From Candidatus Geocrenenecus arthurdayi (GTDB lineage Archaea > Thermoproteota > Nitrososphaeria_A > Caldarchaeales > Wolframiiraptoraceae): a stretch of DNA of 32,408 nucleotides. The position numbers and the translations under genes are program-made. Each line of letters opens with the position of its first letter. Position 1 is the stretch's first letter. Below are positions 1 through 7,091 of the stretch, piece by piece. Where the stretch lies: NCBI GenBank assembly GCA_023539395.1, contig JAKCEX010000012.1, positions 1-32,408 of the forward strand. Reading direction: 5' to 3'. The notes under the pieces were generated by a model. The model saw only the letters and a program-made list of their open reading frames with translations. It was not told the origin of the DNA and did no database searches.

Positions 1-701
1 TACAGCAGTCTCCCTTAGTTGCAGGTGGATGCAAAGAACTTCTTAAGAACCTTACCTTAAGACTAGATATATTAGAAAAAGAAATCTTTAATTTAAATAA
101 GACTAGAAGTGAATCACTACAAAAACTAAGCCAGCTCCATGAGGAATTAAATAAATTTAGGCAGAGACAGCAAGAGATCAATCAAACAATAAACGAGCTT
201 GAGAACCAGCTTCAAAGAATGGATACTGAAAGAAGAGAATTAGAAGGTAGATTGAATGCTAATATCGGCGGAGATAAGGAGAGAGAGAAAATTAGGGGAA
301 GACTTCAAGAACTATTCAAGGAAATCGATAAGTTAAACGAGAGAAGAAGAGAATTTAATGAATTAATGAATGAGGTTAGAAATAGAATTGAGAAGCATCT
401 TAAAGCAATAGAAGAATTAAGGAATGCTACACAACGTTTCATGGAGGAAATTGGCAAGAAGATTAGGGAACGTGAAGAAGTATCTAGAATTATAAGAGAG
501 CTTAAGGAAAAATGTAGCGGAGGAAATAAAACGGTAATTAAAACATATATTACGAAGTCTCTGCTAGAAAAGAAGCTAGAATTCTCAGAGAAGGAGCTTG
601 AAAGATTAGAGATGAAGATAGAGATACTATCGAATTGGTTGAATGAAACCAATGATAGAATATCTCAATTCTGCCAACAAACCACTCAAGAAAAACCATG
701 A
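1..701 (+). CDS. Coiled-coil protein, 5' end outside the window
   Basis: The reading frame is open from base 3 to the TGA at 699-701, so about 232 residues of the C-terminal part are visible and the start is missing. Almost all of it is charged helix rich in Glu, Lys, Arg, Asn and Leu with heptad-like spacing, typical of a long coiled coil. There is no ATPase motif, membrane segment or recognisable globular domain in the visible part. Three cysteines are scattered and form no CxxC pair, so this is not a zinc-hook segment. An internal ATG at 219 could be taken as a start, but the coding pattern runs unbroken upstream of it. The function is unknown; a structural or chromosome-associated role is only a guess from composition. 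Confidence 0.7.
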   Translation, partial: QQSPLVAGGCKELLKNLTLRLDILEKEIFNLNKTRSESLQKLSQLHEELNKFRQRQQEINQTINELENQLQRMDTERRELEGRLNANIGGDKEREKIRGRLQELFKEIDKLNERRREFNELMNEVRNRIEKHLKAIEELRNATQRFMEEIGKKIREREEVSRIIRELKEKCSGGNKTVIKTYITKSLLEKKLEFSEKELERLEMKIEILSNWLNETNDRISQFCQQTTQEKP

Positions 702-775
702 CGCACTGAAAATAGTTAAAGCATCTTCATAAATAAAGATAACACTAATAAACTAACCATAAGAATTGATTCCCG

Positions 776-1795
776 ATGAAGAGAGTCAAGTATAAAACCA
801 CACCCCTACTAATCATAATCCTCAGCTTGGCATACTTCTCTAACATCGTTAGCCCAGTATATTCTACTAACTTCGAAAGCAATACTTACATAATTAAACT
901 GATGAGAGATGGTTCAGCAGTTTGGATTATTGAATCATCAATATTTATTAGCTCCGAAGAAGATTTACAGGCTTTCATGAGTTACGTAAAAAATTTTGAT
1001 AAATATAAAGAAGAGATACTGGAAAACTTCACGCAGAGAATCCAGAAGATTGTAAGTGATGCTTCTAGATACGTTAATAGACCTATGAGAGCTGAAGACT
1101 TTAATGTATCAGTACAGGTTGTAGATACTCTGGCTGGTAAACTAGGTAAATTAATCTATATGTTTAGATGGGTTAGCTTTTCTGAAGTTGAAGATGAAAA
1201 ACTAATTGTTGGAGATGTGTTTATAGGAGGATTCTACTTATATGAAAGTGATTCTCTAACGATAATAATTCCAGAAGACTATTTAATCGTTGAAGTTTAT
1301 CCACCGCCCGATAAGAAAGATTACAGAGAAGTTACATGGTTTGGGAAAAAGCTATTCCCCGAAAAGACACCGCATATTAAGACTTCTCCTAAGACCGTTA
1401 TTGAAGAAACTTTAACTGAGGAAACTGAAATCTCTAAGGTTTCTCCAACAATCATTACTTCTGAGAGGCCACCTCTATTCGGTGAACTGGGAGCATTCTG
1501 GCAATCTATGCTAACATACTCTTTTATCATACTGATACTATTTATAGTAATAATCGCTGTTATACTTCATAGTAAGAGGAAAGAGAGAAGGTTTAACGTG
1601 AAAGATGCTGATCAAGTTATCGAAGTACTTAGAGAGATGGGGGGTTCAGCTTTCCAAAAACAGATAGTTGAGAGAACAGGATTCTCTAAAGCAAAGGTAA
1701 GCGAGATCTTATCTGCATTAGAGAAGAATGGGGTTATTGAGAAGGTTAAGATAGGGCGTTCACAGCTAATAGTAATGAAGAAGATGAAGCAGTAA
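776..1795 (+). CDS. Membrane-anchored protein with C-terminal winged helix-turn-helix
   Basis: 339 residues. Residues about 9-30 form a hydrophobic signal sequence or N-terminal anchor. Residues about 32-240 look like an extracytoplasmic domain with several aromatic and acidic stretches. A strong transmembrane helix lies at about 245-266, followed by a basic stop-transfer segment (KRKERR). The last 65 residues read as a winged helix-turn-helix (AFQKQIVERTGFSKAKVSEI is the recognition-helix region). The topology is an outside sensor domain joined through one helix to a cytoplasmic DNA-binding domain. This matches a widespread archaeal class of one-component membrane regulators. Its ligand and targets are not visible. 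The ATG at 776 has no obvious Shine-Dalgarno sequence. It stands alone between the coiled-coil gene and hjc. Confidence 0.75.
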   Translation: MKRVKYKTTPLLIIILSLAYFSNIVSPVYSTNFESNTYIIKLMRDGSAVWIIESSIFISSEEDLQAFMSYVKNFDKYKEEILENFTQRIQKIVSDASRYVNRPMRAEDFNVSVQVVDTLAGKLGKLIYMFRWVSFSEVEDEKLIVGDVFIGGFYLYESDSLTIIIPEDYLIVEVYPPPDKKDYREVTWFGKKLFPEKTPHIKTSPKTVIEETLTEETEISKVSPTIITSERPPLFGELGAFWQSMLTYSFIILILFIVIIAVILHSKRKERRFNVKDADQVIEVLREMGGSAFQKQIVERTGFSKAKVSEILSALEKNGVIEKVKIGRSQLIVMKKMKQ

Positions 1796-1911
1796 CACTC
1801 TATACATTAAGCTATCAATTTACTCTCTAAATAAATCTGAAAGATGTTTGTTCTGTGAGATTTATGAAAAACTTAAAGCTTCACTTTAATCTTAAATGAG
1901 GGGTGGATTGT

Positions 1912-2409
1912 TTGCCTAAGCATCCGAGGTCTCCCAGCTCTGCAAAGTATAAGGCTAGAGTCGGTTATGAAGGTGAGTACTATCTTGTCCAGAAGTTTAT
2001 CTCTGCAGGTGATGGATTCTATGCTGTTAGAACTCCTGGTAGCGGAACTGGGAAAATGGCTAAACCAGACATAATCGCTACGGATGATGGAGAGCTCCTA
2101 GCCATTGAAGTAAAATCTACGAGGAAAAAATACGTTATGCTTAATCAAGACCAGGTAAATAGACTCTTAGAGTTCTGTAAAAGGTTTATAGTTAAGTGTC
2201 CAAGATGTGGTGAAGAGATTAGAGCTAAGCCAATTCTAGCAGTTAGATTCCTAAATAGAGGATGGAAGTTTATTGAAATCCCCAGAGATTGGAGAGGACC
2301 TATTATCGTAAGAGTCGACGAGGCTTCTCCAAAACTTTTACAATCTTCTCCTTCCCACTCTGACGTTGAGGCTGGAAGCTCTTCTCCAAAGAAGAAAGCT
2401 CTAAAATGA
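1912..2409 (+). CDS. hjc: Holliday junction resolvase Hjc
   Basis: Archaeal Hjc is a dimeric, Mg-dependent endonuclease that cuts four-way DNA junctions in recombination and fork repair. The nuclease motifs are in order: Glu at about residue 22 (GYEGE), Asp at about 53 (KPDIIA), and the EVKS motif at about 66-69, followed by the usual AVRF strand. I chose the TTG at 1912 over the GTG at 1903 because the GTG lies inside the purine-rich Shine-Dalgarno sequence GAGGGGTG (1898-1905), which is well spaced for TTG. Several other genes here also start with TTG plus proline or serine. Two features are unusual: a short insert carrying CPRC between the QV helix and the AVRF strand, and a Ser/Pro/Lys-rich tail. 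The 3' end overlaps the convergent minus-strand gene by 107 bp. Confidence 0.88.
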   Translation: MPKHPRSPSSAKYKARVGYEGEYYLVQKFISAGDGFYAVRTPGSGTGKMAKPDIIATDDGELLAIEVKSTRKKYVMLNQDQVNRLLEFCKRFIVKCPRCGEEIRAKPILAVRFLNRGWKFIEIPRDWRGPIIVRVDEASPKLLQSSPSHSDVEAGSSSPKKKALK

Positions 2410-2698
2410 ATTGATTTAGATAATGGCTGAATGTTGGAGCATTTTTAACCCATTTCCTCTCACTAGGCTTTGATAGGTATCCTAGATCTGCAAGATTCTG
2501 TAGTAATGTTCCAACAGACCTCCTTTTCTGACGGCTTTCAGAGATGTCTCTTGGAAGAAGATTAACTACGTCTGTTAAAGTGAATACTCTATTCTCTATA
2601 GTGGATAGAGAACCCAATACTTGTACAACTTCATCTATAGTTAGTTTCCTAACCTTCCATGAAAGCATCTTTATAATTGGGTTATCAGACTTCCCCAA
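2303..2698 (-). CDS. Small winged-helix-like protein, partner of the coiled-coil gene
   Basis: 131 residues, family not recognised. The middle (about 35-90) looks like a winged helix: helices around FTLTDVVNLL and VGTLLQNLADLGYL, then a short wing with KWVK. The C-terminal third is helical and then very basic. The gene starts with TTG at 2698, three bases after the stop of the upstream coiled-coil gene. The Shine-Dalgarno-like GGGGTGA sits across that junction, so the two are almost surely co-transcribed and translationally coupled. Its 3' end overlaps the hjc tail on the other strand. I infer a partner role for the coiled-coil protein or a DNA-binding role, but nothing in the sequence fixes the function. 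Confidence 0.7.
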   Translation of the reverse strand: MGKSDNPIIKMLSWKVRKLTIDEVVQVLGSLSTIENRVFTLTDVVNLLPRDISESRQKRRSVGTLLQNLADLGYLSKPSERKWVKNAPTFSHYLNQFILELSSLEKSFQPQRQSGKEKIVKVLEKPRRLLR

Positions 2699-2701
2699 TT
2701 T

Positions 2702-4339
2702 TCATTCACCCCTAACCTTCTTAAGTATCATATCAGCTGGAATATCATAGGTTTTATCACACTTTCCACATTTAAATCTAAGCTTCCAATTCTTAGAAGA
2801 TAATTCTTCAAGCTCGCTTTCAAAGGGTAGATTCACGATAGTTTGTTCCTTACAGTAGATACAGGTTACTCTAGCCTTCTTACCCTCAGCTGTAGTCTTT
2901 AATTCTACTGTAGCCCCTTCTGGAGAGATAGCTGTTAGAATGCTCCGAGCTTCAATTTTCTTATCTTCTACTGGTCTAGATACTTCTATCCTACTTTTCT
3001 CTTCAATACTTCTTCTGAGAGATGCAATCTCCTCTTCAAGAGCAACCCTTTTCTCACTTAATAGTTTCAATTCCTTCTCTACTCTTTCAAAAACCCATCT
3101 TGGAACAAAATCCTTCTTGAGATAGGGCATTACAAGATCTATCAAGGTCTTTCTAACTCTTTCAAGGAAGTAGGGTTCAAGGGGCTTCTGAGCTATTGCT
3201 TCACCTTTCTTAATCTTTATCAATTTCTGAATATGCTGTGAAAGTAATTCAAGATCCTCGATGGCTCCTCCTTCAGGATCTTGTAACAACTTTAGGATAG
3301 AGTAAGCTGCCGCCATCTCCCCATCAAGTAAGTCGATAAGTGATTCCTTACTCTTAATTTCTCTCTCTAACATCTCTACTTTTCCTAGAAGTTCTCTGTG
3401 TCTAGAAAGTATTTCTTTAGTTGATGCTTCAACGCCAGTAAGTTCTGATAACTCTTTCTTCAATGTTTCAACCTTCTCTTCTAAATCCTCTAACTCATTC
3501 CTCTTCTCTTGAAGTAAACGATTCACTTCATTTATATCAAACTTTATGTTCATTAATTCTTCTATTTCCCTCCTTAACCTATCTACTTCTTCTCGGTATC
3601 TAGAAAGCTCAGAGAGAATGCTATCTCTTTCAGTAGATAATCTTTCAATATCATTCTTTAGATTTTTTAATCCATCTATAAGCCCGTATTCTTCTTTTAA
3701 GAGGTTATCTAAGTTTTCTCTTTCTTGAATTATCTTCTGGAGAGACTCTCTAGCTTCTAATAGTTCTCTATTTATTTTATCTAATTCTAGAGATAGGTCT
3801 TCGTATTTAGAGACATATGAGATTATCTTATCAGCATCATATTTTTGGTTTCTAAGATTCTTCAAGAATTTTGTGGCCCTATCCAAGTCTTCTAAGTCTA
3901 GACCATTCTTTTTTAATTCTTCAATGATAGAGATTATGTTCTTTGTTGTTTCAAGTGTGATATTGTACTGCTCCATGTATAGTTTTAAGTCTTCTTCTAT
4001 CTTCTTCCTCTTTTCTATTAGCTGCTGGATAGCATACCTAGTTTTTACTTCTTCTCTGCTTAGTTTCTCGTAATCTCTAACTAGTGTAGTATATGTCTTA
4101 TGATGTTCTTTCTCTAACTTCCTTAATCTAAGAGCATGATTAATGTATCTCTGAAGAGTCTTCTTATCCCATCCTAGACTATCTAGCAACTCTACTAACT
4201 CTTTCATCCTATCTTCAGATAAGAATAATTCAGGCTTTCTAGCTTCAGGAATAGCTATAACTACATCAAATTCTTCATTGAGCGTTTTACTTTCCTCTAC
4301 TTCCTTCTCCTGCTTCTGCTCTGTCAAAATTAGACTCAA
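2702..4339 (-). CDS. Long coiled-coil protein with C-terminal zinc ribbon
   Basis: 545 residues. After an acidic N-terminus there is a short globular or helical region (about 40-80, with RYINHALRLRKLEKEHHKTY), then nearly continuous coiled coil from about 80 to 350. A helical middle and a second coil at about 425-460 follow. The last 60 residues are a compact domain with CIYC (493-496) and CGKC (524-527), a four-cysteine zinc ribbon. There is no Walker A or signature motif, so it is not an SMC or Rad50 ATPase. The TTG at 4339 lies 26 bp from a TATA-like box, which supports a leaderless start. It is the first gene of a two-gene unit with the winged-helix-like protein, downstream of ssb and convergent with hjc. 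The context suggests DNA metabolism or chromosome organisation; this is inference. Confidence 0.8.
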   Translation of the reverse strand: MSLILTEQKQEKEVEESKTLNEEFDVVIAIPEARKPELFLSEDRMKELVELLDSLGWDKKTLQRYINHALRLRKLEKEHHKTYTTLVRDYEKLSREEVKTRYAIQQLIEKRKKIEEDLKLYMEQYNITLETTKNIISIIEELKKNGLDLEDLDRATKFLKNLRNQKYDADKIISYVSKYEDLSLELDKINRELLEARESLQKIIQERENLDNLLKEEYGLIDGLKNLKNDIERLSTERDSILSELSRYREEVDRLRREIEELMNIKFDINEVNRLLQEKRNELEDLEEKVETLKKELSELTGVEASTKEILSRHRELLGKVEMLEREIKSKESLIDLLDGEMAAAYSILKLLQDPEGGAIEDLELLSQHIQKLIKIKKGEAIAQKPLEPYFLERVRKTLIDLVMPYLKKDFVPRWVFERVEKELKLLSEKRVALEEEIASLRRSIEEKSRIEVSRPVEDKKIEARSILTAISPEGATVELKTTAEGKKARVTCIYCKEQTIVNLPFESELEELSSKNWKLRFKCGKCDKTYDIPADMILKKVRGE

Positions 4340-4360
4340 ATATATGTTTTCTCCGTGGGA

Positions 4361-4369
4361 TTTATATGT
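4361..4369 (-). promoter_or_regulatory. TATA-like box of the coiled-coil gene
   Basis: On the minus strand this reads ACATATAAA. Its centre is 26 bp upstream of the TTG at 4339, the standard archaeal TATA-to-start-site distance, implying a leaderless mRNA. Confidence 0.55.
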
Positions 4370-4481
4370 TATTCCTTGCTTAGACTCCTTCTTATCATAG
4401 GTATCTCTCCGTATTATTGGAAGATTACACTATAGTTTCAAGTAGGCTTTGATAGACTTTTTGTTCTTGCCATTTATCTGT

Positions 4482-4907
4482 TTAAGTTCTAGTTCTAGGT
4501 TTTCTAAATCCAGTTATTCTTGATGGTCTTGACCGTCTTTCCCCATATCCTACCTGTCTTTCAGATAGATTATTCTCTGTATTTACTTCATTCAACTCTA
4601 CGCTAGAAGTTTCTATAGTCCCGAATCTTCCTAAGTTTAACTGCATTCTACCTCTAAAGAGTTTAATGAACCCATTTACGATTCTTACTACATCTCCTTC
4701 ATTTACCTTATCTACTTTATCATCCCACAGCACTAGGTTTATTGCTCCAGTCTCATCAGCTATCAATGCTTCACTTAATCTATGTTCCGTCCTATCGTAC
4801 TGCGATGAAACAATTCTTTCAGGCGATTTACTTACCACTTTCGCAACAAGATTTACACCACGTGAACGTGGTGTAAGCTCTCCTATCTTAACCAAGTTTT
4901 CTACCAT
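4482..4907 (-). CDS. ssb: Single-stranded DNA-binding protein, crenarchaeal type
   Basis: 141 residues, close to the size of the Sulfolobus single-OB-fold SSB. The N-terminal 105 residues form an OB fold: VKIGELTPRSRGVNLVAKVV is strand 1-2, ALIADETGAINLVLWDD is the central strand pair, and GDVVRIVNGFIKLFRGRMQL follows. A flexible Asn/Glu- then Arg/Gly-rich tail ends in KPRTRT, comparable to the disordered interaction tail of this family. It coats single-stranded DNA in replication and repair. The ATG at 4907 is preceded by GAGGAG at 4914-4919 with a six-base spacer. A 142-bp gap with its own promoter separates it from the coiled-coil gene. A perfect palindrome lies within the 5' coding part. 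Confidence 0.87.
   Translation of the reverse strand: MVENLVKIGELTPRSRGVNLVAKVVSKSPERIVSSQYDRTEHRLSEALIADETGAINLVLWDDKVDKVNEGDVVRIVNGFIKLFRGRMQLNLGRFGTIETSSVELNEVNTENNLSERQVGYGERRSRPSRITGFRKPRTRT
4853..4876. repeat. Perfect 11-bp inverted repeat inside ssb
   Basis: The arms TTACACCACGT and ACGTGGTGTAA are separated by two bases (GA). The repeat lies in the codons for the LTPRSRGVN part of the OB fold, about 35 bp into the gene. It could form a hairpin in the mRNA or be a dimer binding site for a regulator, or it could be chance under coding constraint. Confidence 0.8.
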
Positions 4908-4947
4908 TCTTAACTCCTCGATTAATTGGCTATACTTGTTTTAGAGA

Positions 4948-4957
4948 ATATTTAAGT
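4948..4957 (-). promoter_or_regulatory. TATA-like box of ssb
   Basis: It reads ACTTAAATAT on the minus strand. It predicts transcription from near 4926, giving a leader of about 19 bases that contains the GAGGAG ribosome binding site. Confidence 0.5.
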
Positions 4958-5074
4958 ATTTTGGTTTTTAACGGATCACACAAATCTTTTTCAATTATTC
5001 TCTCTCATCCTGTATGCTTTTCCTCTATTTTTGGAGAGTCTTCAAAATCCTAGGATTCAATCTTCTGGTTATAC

Positions 5075-5833
5075 TTAGATCTGCTTTGCATGGCTGTATA
5101 ATGCCATGGCAAGGTATAGATATACCCATAGCCAGATTAATTCAAGTGGATGACCCTCCCAGATTAATCCTAGTAATTCTAGATAGTAATAAGAAATTTC
5201 TACTATGCCAAGGAGGATAAAGCTTATTGAGATTAGCATCCACGATATCCATATTCGCCCTCCAAAGAATATTACTGCACCCATTATGGCTAGGATGATT
5301 AACACTGAATCAAATATTGGATAAATGATTGCTAGTACTGCTTCAATAAGATTGTTACTTGACATTAAAGCTTCAGGGATTACCAATAAGCTTGTAACTA
5401 TTACTACGATTAACCCTGCTGTAAATGATATTGAGATGACCCTCCTATTGAATGCATCTTTAAAGACGTTTAGGTAAGAGATTAAACCAAGATATAATGG
5501 TGGATAACCCAAGACATAGAAGATGTCTGCAGCTGATGGAAACGGTACTTCTACTCCGTATACAAGTACGTAAATCGCCCAGGCAACTTCTCCCAAGAAC
5601 CAGAATAGTAATCCTAAGAAGAAAGTAAACATAGAGTAGCCTATTATACTCTTTAACCCATAATTCTTCATAGCTGTATAAGCAGATAAGGCTGGTATGA
5701 GAGCATATACTGGAAAGATAATATTTGAAGCAGTTACTATGAATTCTCTATTAAAGTATCCGTAGACATAGATTACGAGAGAGGCGAATGCCAAGACAAT
5801 ACACAGAAGGTAGAATTTCTGTAGCTCCAGCAT
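5075..5833 (-). CDS. Multi-span membrane protein of unknown function
   Basis: 252 residues made almost entirely of hydrophobic helices; about seven or eight transmembrane segments can be placed. A conserved-looking loop between helices reads PFPSAADIFYVLGYPPLYLGL. Its PS-x-AD-x-x-Y-x-x-x-YP pattern also occurs in uncharacterised bacterial and archaeal multi-span proteins and in membrane sensor modules, but here no signalling domain follows. The ATG at 5833 is about 25 bp from a TATA-like TTTATC, suggesting a leaderless start. No catalytic residues can be assigned. It stands alone, divergent from the degraded protease-like gene. Confidence 0.72.
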   Translation of the reverse strand: MLELQKFYLLCIVLAFASLVIYVYGYFNREFIVTASNIIFPVYALIPALSAYTAMKNYGLKSIIGYSMFTFFLGLLFWFLGEVAWAIYVLVYGVEVPFPSAADIFYVLGYPPLYLGLISYLNVFKDAFNRRVISISFTAGLIVVIVTSLLVIPEALMSSNNLIEAVLAIIYPIFDSVLIILAIMGAVIFFGGRIWISWMLISISFILLGIVEISYYYLELLGLIWEGHPLELIWLWVYLYLAMALYSHAKQI

Positions 5834-6029
5834 TACATTCTTGAGATAGCTGAACCTCTAAGATAAACTTTGTCTCTAATACTCTAAGTTGAATCGAGGG
5901 TTTCAACAATAATATATTCTCAGATAGTGCATGATATCAAAGTATAACGATTTACTATGGATGGGTAATATGTTTGTTTACGTTATCATACGCGTGGTGT
6001 CTGGGTAAGCATTTTATCAACGTCCATCC

Positions 6030-6038
6030 TTATATAAG
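6030..6038 (+). promoter_or_regulatory. TATA-like box of the frameshifted protease-like gene
   Basis: The sequence TTATATAAG predicts a start site near 6059, about 12 bases before the ATG at 6071. The promoter looks intact although the gene is broken. Confidence 0.5.
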
Positions 6039-6070
6039 ACCAGCTTTTTAGTATGTCTTGGTATGCATCC

Positions 6071-6566
6071 ATGGAGAAGATAGGGTTCTTGAAAGAAATT
6101 GTTTTTGAGAAGATTGGCAGGATCCATTCCGTTGATGAGGTTGAAGAAATTGGCGATAAGGTTAAGGTTAAAGCTAGTGAAAGAGAGTAACAGCGTAGAA
6201 GTTACAGCGTTGGTTAACAGCGGGTTTGAAACACTTGAACCAGAGATACTTGTACCATCAGATATTGCGAGAAACCTATCCCTGTATCCTCAACTCCCAC
6301 AAGGAGCAATGGTAAAAGAGTATAAGCTTGCAGATGGTAGTTCTTCAAAACTCATAAAGATATCGAAGATAATCTCCGTCTACGCTGTAGAAGAAGACAG
6401 AATGATAGGTCCAGTTGAGTCTTCATTGACTATAGCTGAGAAAGCTGAAGAACCTCTTATCAGTGATAAACTCGCCGGTAAGCTGGGAATCGTTGCTTTA
6501 GATTTCGGGGAGGGACTTTGGTGTTTTAAAGACGAAATTGGCAGAGTTACGAGGAAGTCGAGATGA
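6071..6566 (+). pseudogene. Retropepsin-like aspartyl protease-fold gene, frameshifted
   Basis: From the ATG at 6071 one frame encodes 39 sensible residues (MEKIGFLKEIVFEKI through KVKVKASERE) and hits TAA at 6188-6190. The continuation is in another frame from about 6186 to the TGA at 6564-6566: ESNSVEVTALVNSGFET and the rest. Joined, they give one smooth domain protein of about 165 residues. The break lies in a GA repeat, and restoring one lost AG unit would repair the frame. A single-frame start at TTG 6099 exists, but its first 28 residues look like an out-of-frame basic shadow. The fold resembles archaeal retropepsin-like proteins, where a D-T/S-G motif is expected. Here it reads N-S-G, so the catalytic Asp is also gone. 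A sequencing error could explain the frameshift but not the Asn as easily. Confidence 0.65.
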
Positions 6567-6750
6567 TACTCCAGTATAGTTATTTCTTACGATTTTTAGA
6601 AATATTTTAAGCTCCACAAACTATTAGCTCATAGAATATGGTGCATCATCCATGCTTGAAGATATAGCCACAGCAAGCGATGATGCATTGCATATAACGT
6701 TAATAATTTTCCACTTCATTTTGAATTAAATGTTCAGAGTCAACCTATAA

Positions 6751-7048
6751 GCATTCTACTTATTTTTGGTACTGGCCTTGGAGGCATCATACGGCAGGAG
6801 TTGTTTAAACGCCTAGCACTCCTCAAGAATATCTGTGCATAGTTGATGAAGATCAACAGTATCCGTAGGTATTAGAGAGGGCTTAGATTAGAGTATAGAC
6901 ATGAGAAGTTCTTCAGACATATCAAGGAGAAGATGATAATATTCCACCATAAGCTATGCAACAGAAACAATATACAGGAAGTCATAACCTCAAATTATCC
7001 CTAAACCTATCCACAATATACTACAGAGCCACAGTAATAGGAAAGTGA
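6751..7048 (+). mobile_element. Degraded DDE transposase remnant (IS6-like, C-terminal half)
   Basis: No intact gene lies between 6567 and 7091. Reading across three frames recovers a typical transposase order: LALEASYGRSCLNA (frame of 6784), LALLKNIC (frame of 6804), IVDEDQQYP then VLERA (frame of 6839), LEYRHEKFFRHIKEKM with IIFHHKLCNRNNIQEV (6888-7001), and NLSTIYYRATVIGK (7004-7045). Archaeal IS6/IS240-like DDE transposases have the same succession: Ser-Arg-Ser loop, VD-x-x-x-WYP, LGL-x-Y-x-H, an E-RF-x-x-LK helix and a YY-containing tail. At least two stops and three frame changes show it is dead. I could not find terminal inverted repeats, so the boundaries cover only the recognisable coding part. 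The 184 bases before it (6567-6750) hold nothing I can identify. Confidence 0.65.
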
Positions 7049-7091
7049 GTGAAAACTATTATTCTGACGCTGATATCATACTGTCTAGATT

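Noticed and set aside
3-701. Rad50- or SMC-like reading of the partial coiled-coil gene
   Set aside because: No CxxC hook and no Walker B or signature motif occur in the visible C-terminal part, where an SMC-type ATPase lobe should be.
4666-5220. Plus-strand ORFs opposite ssb and the membrane protein
   Set aside because: Both overlap better-supported minus-strand genes and have shadow-like composition.
6099-6190. TTG 6099 as the start of an intact protease-like gene
   Set aside because: The first 28 residues in that frame are basic and unlike the domain, while the other frame gives a natural N-terminus; a frameshift fits better.
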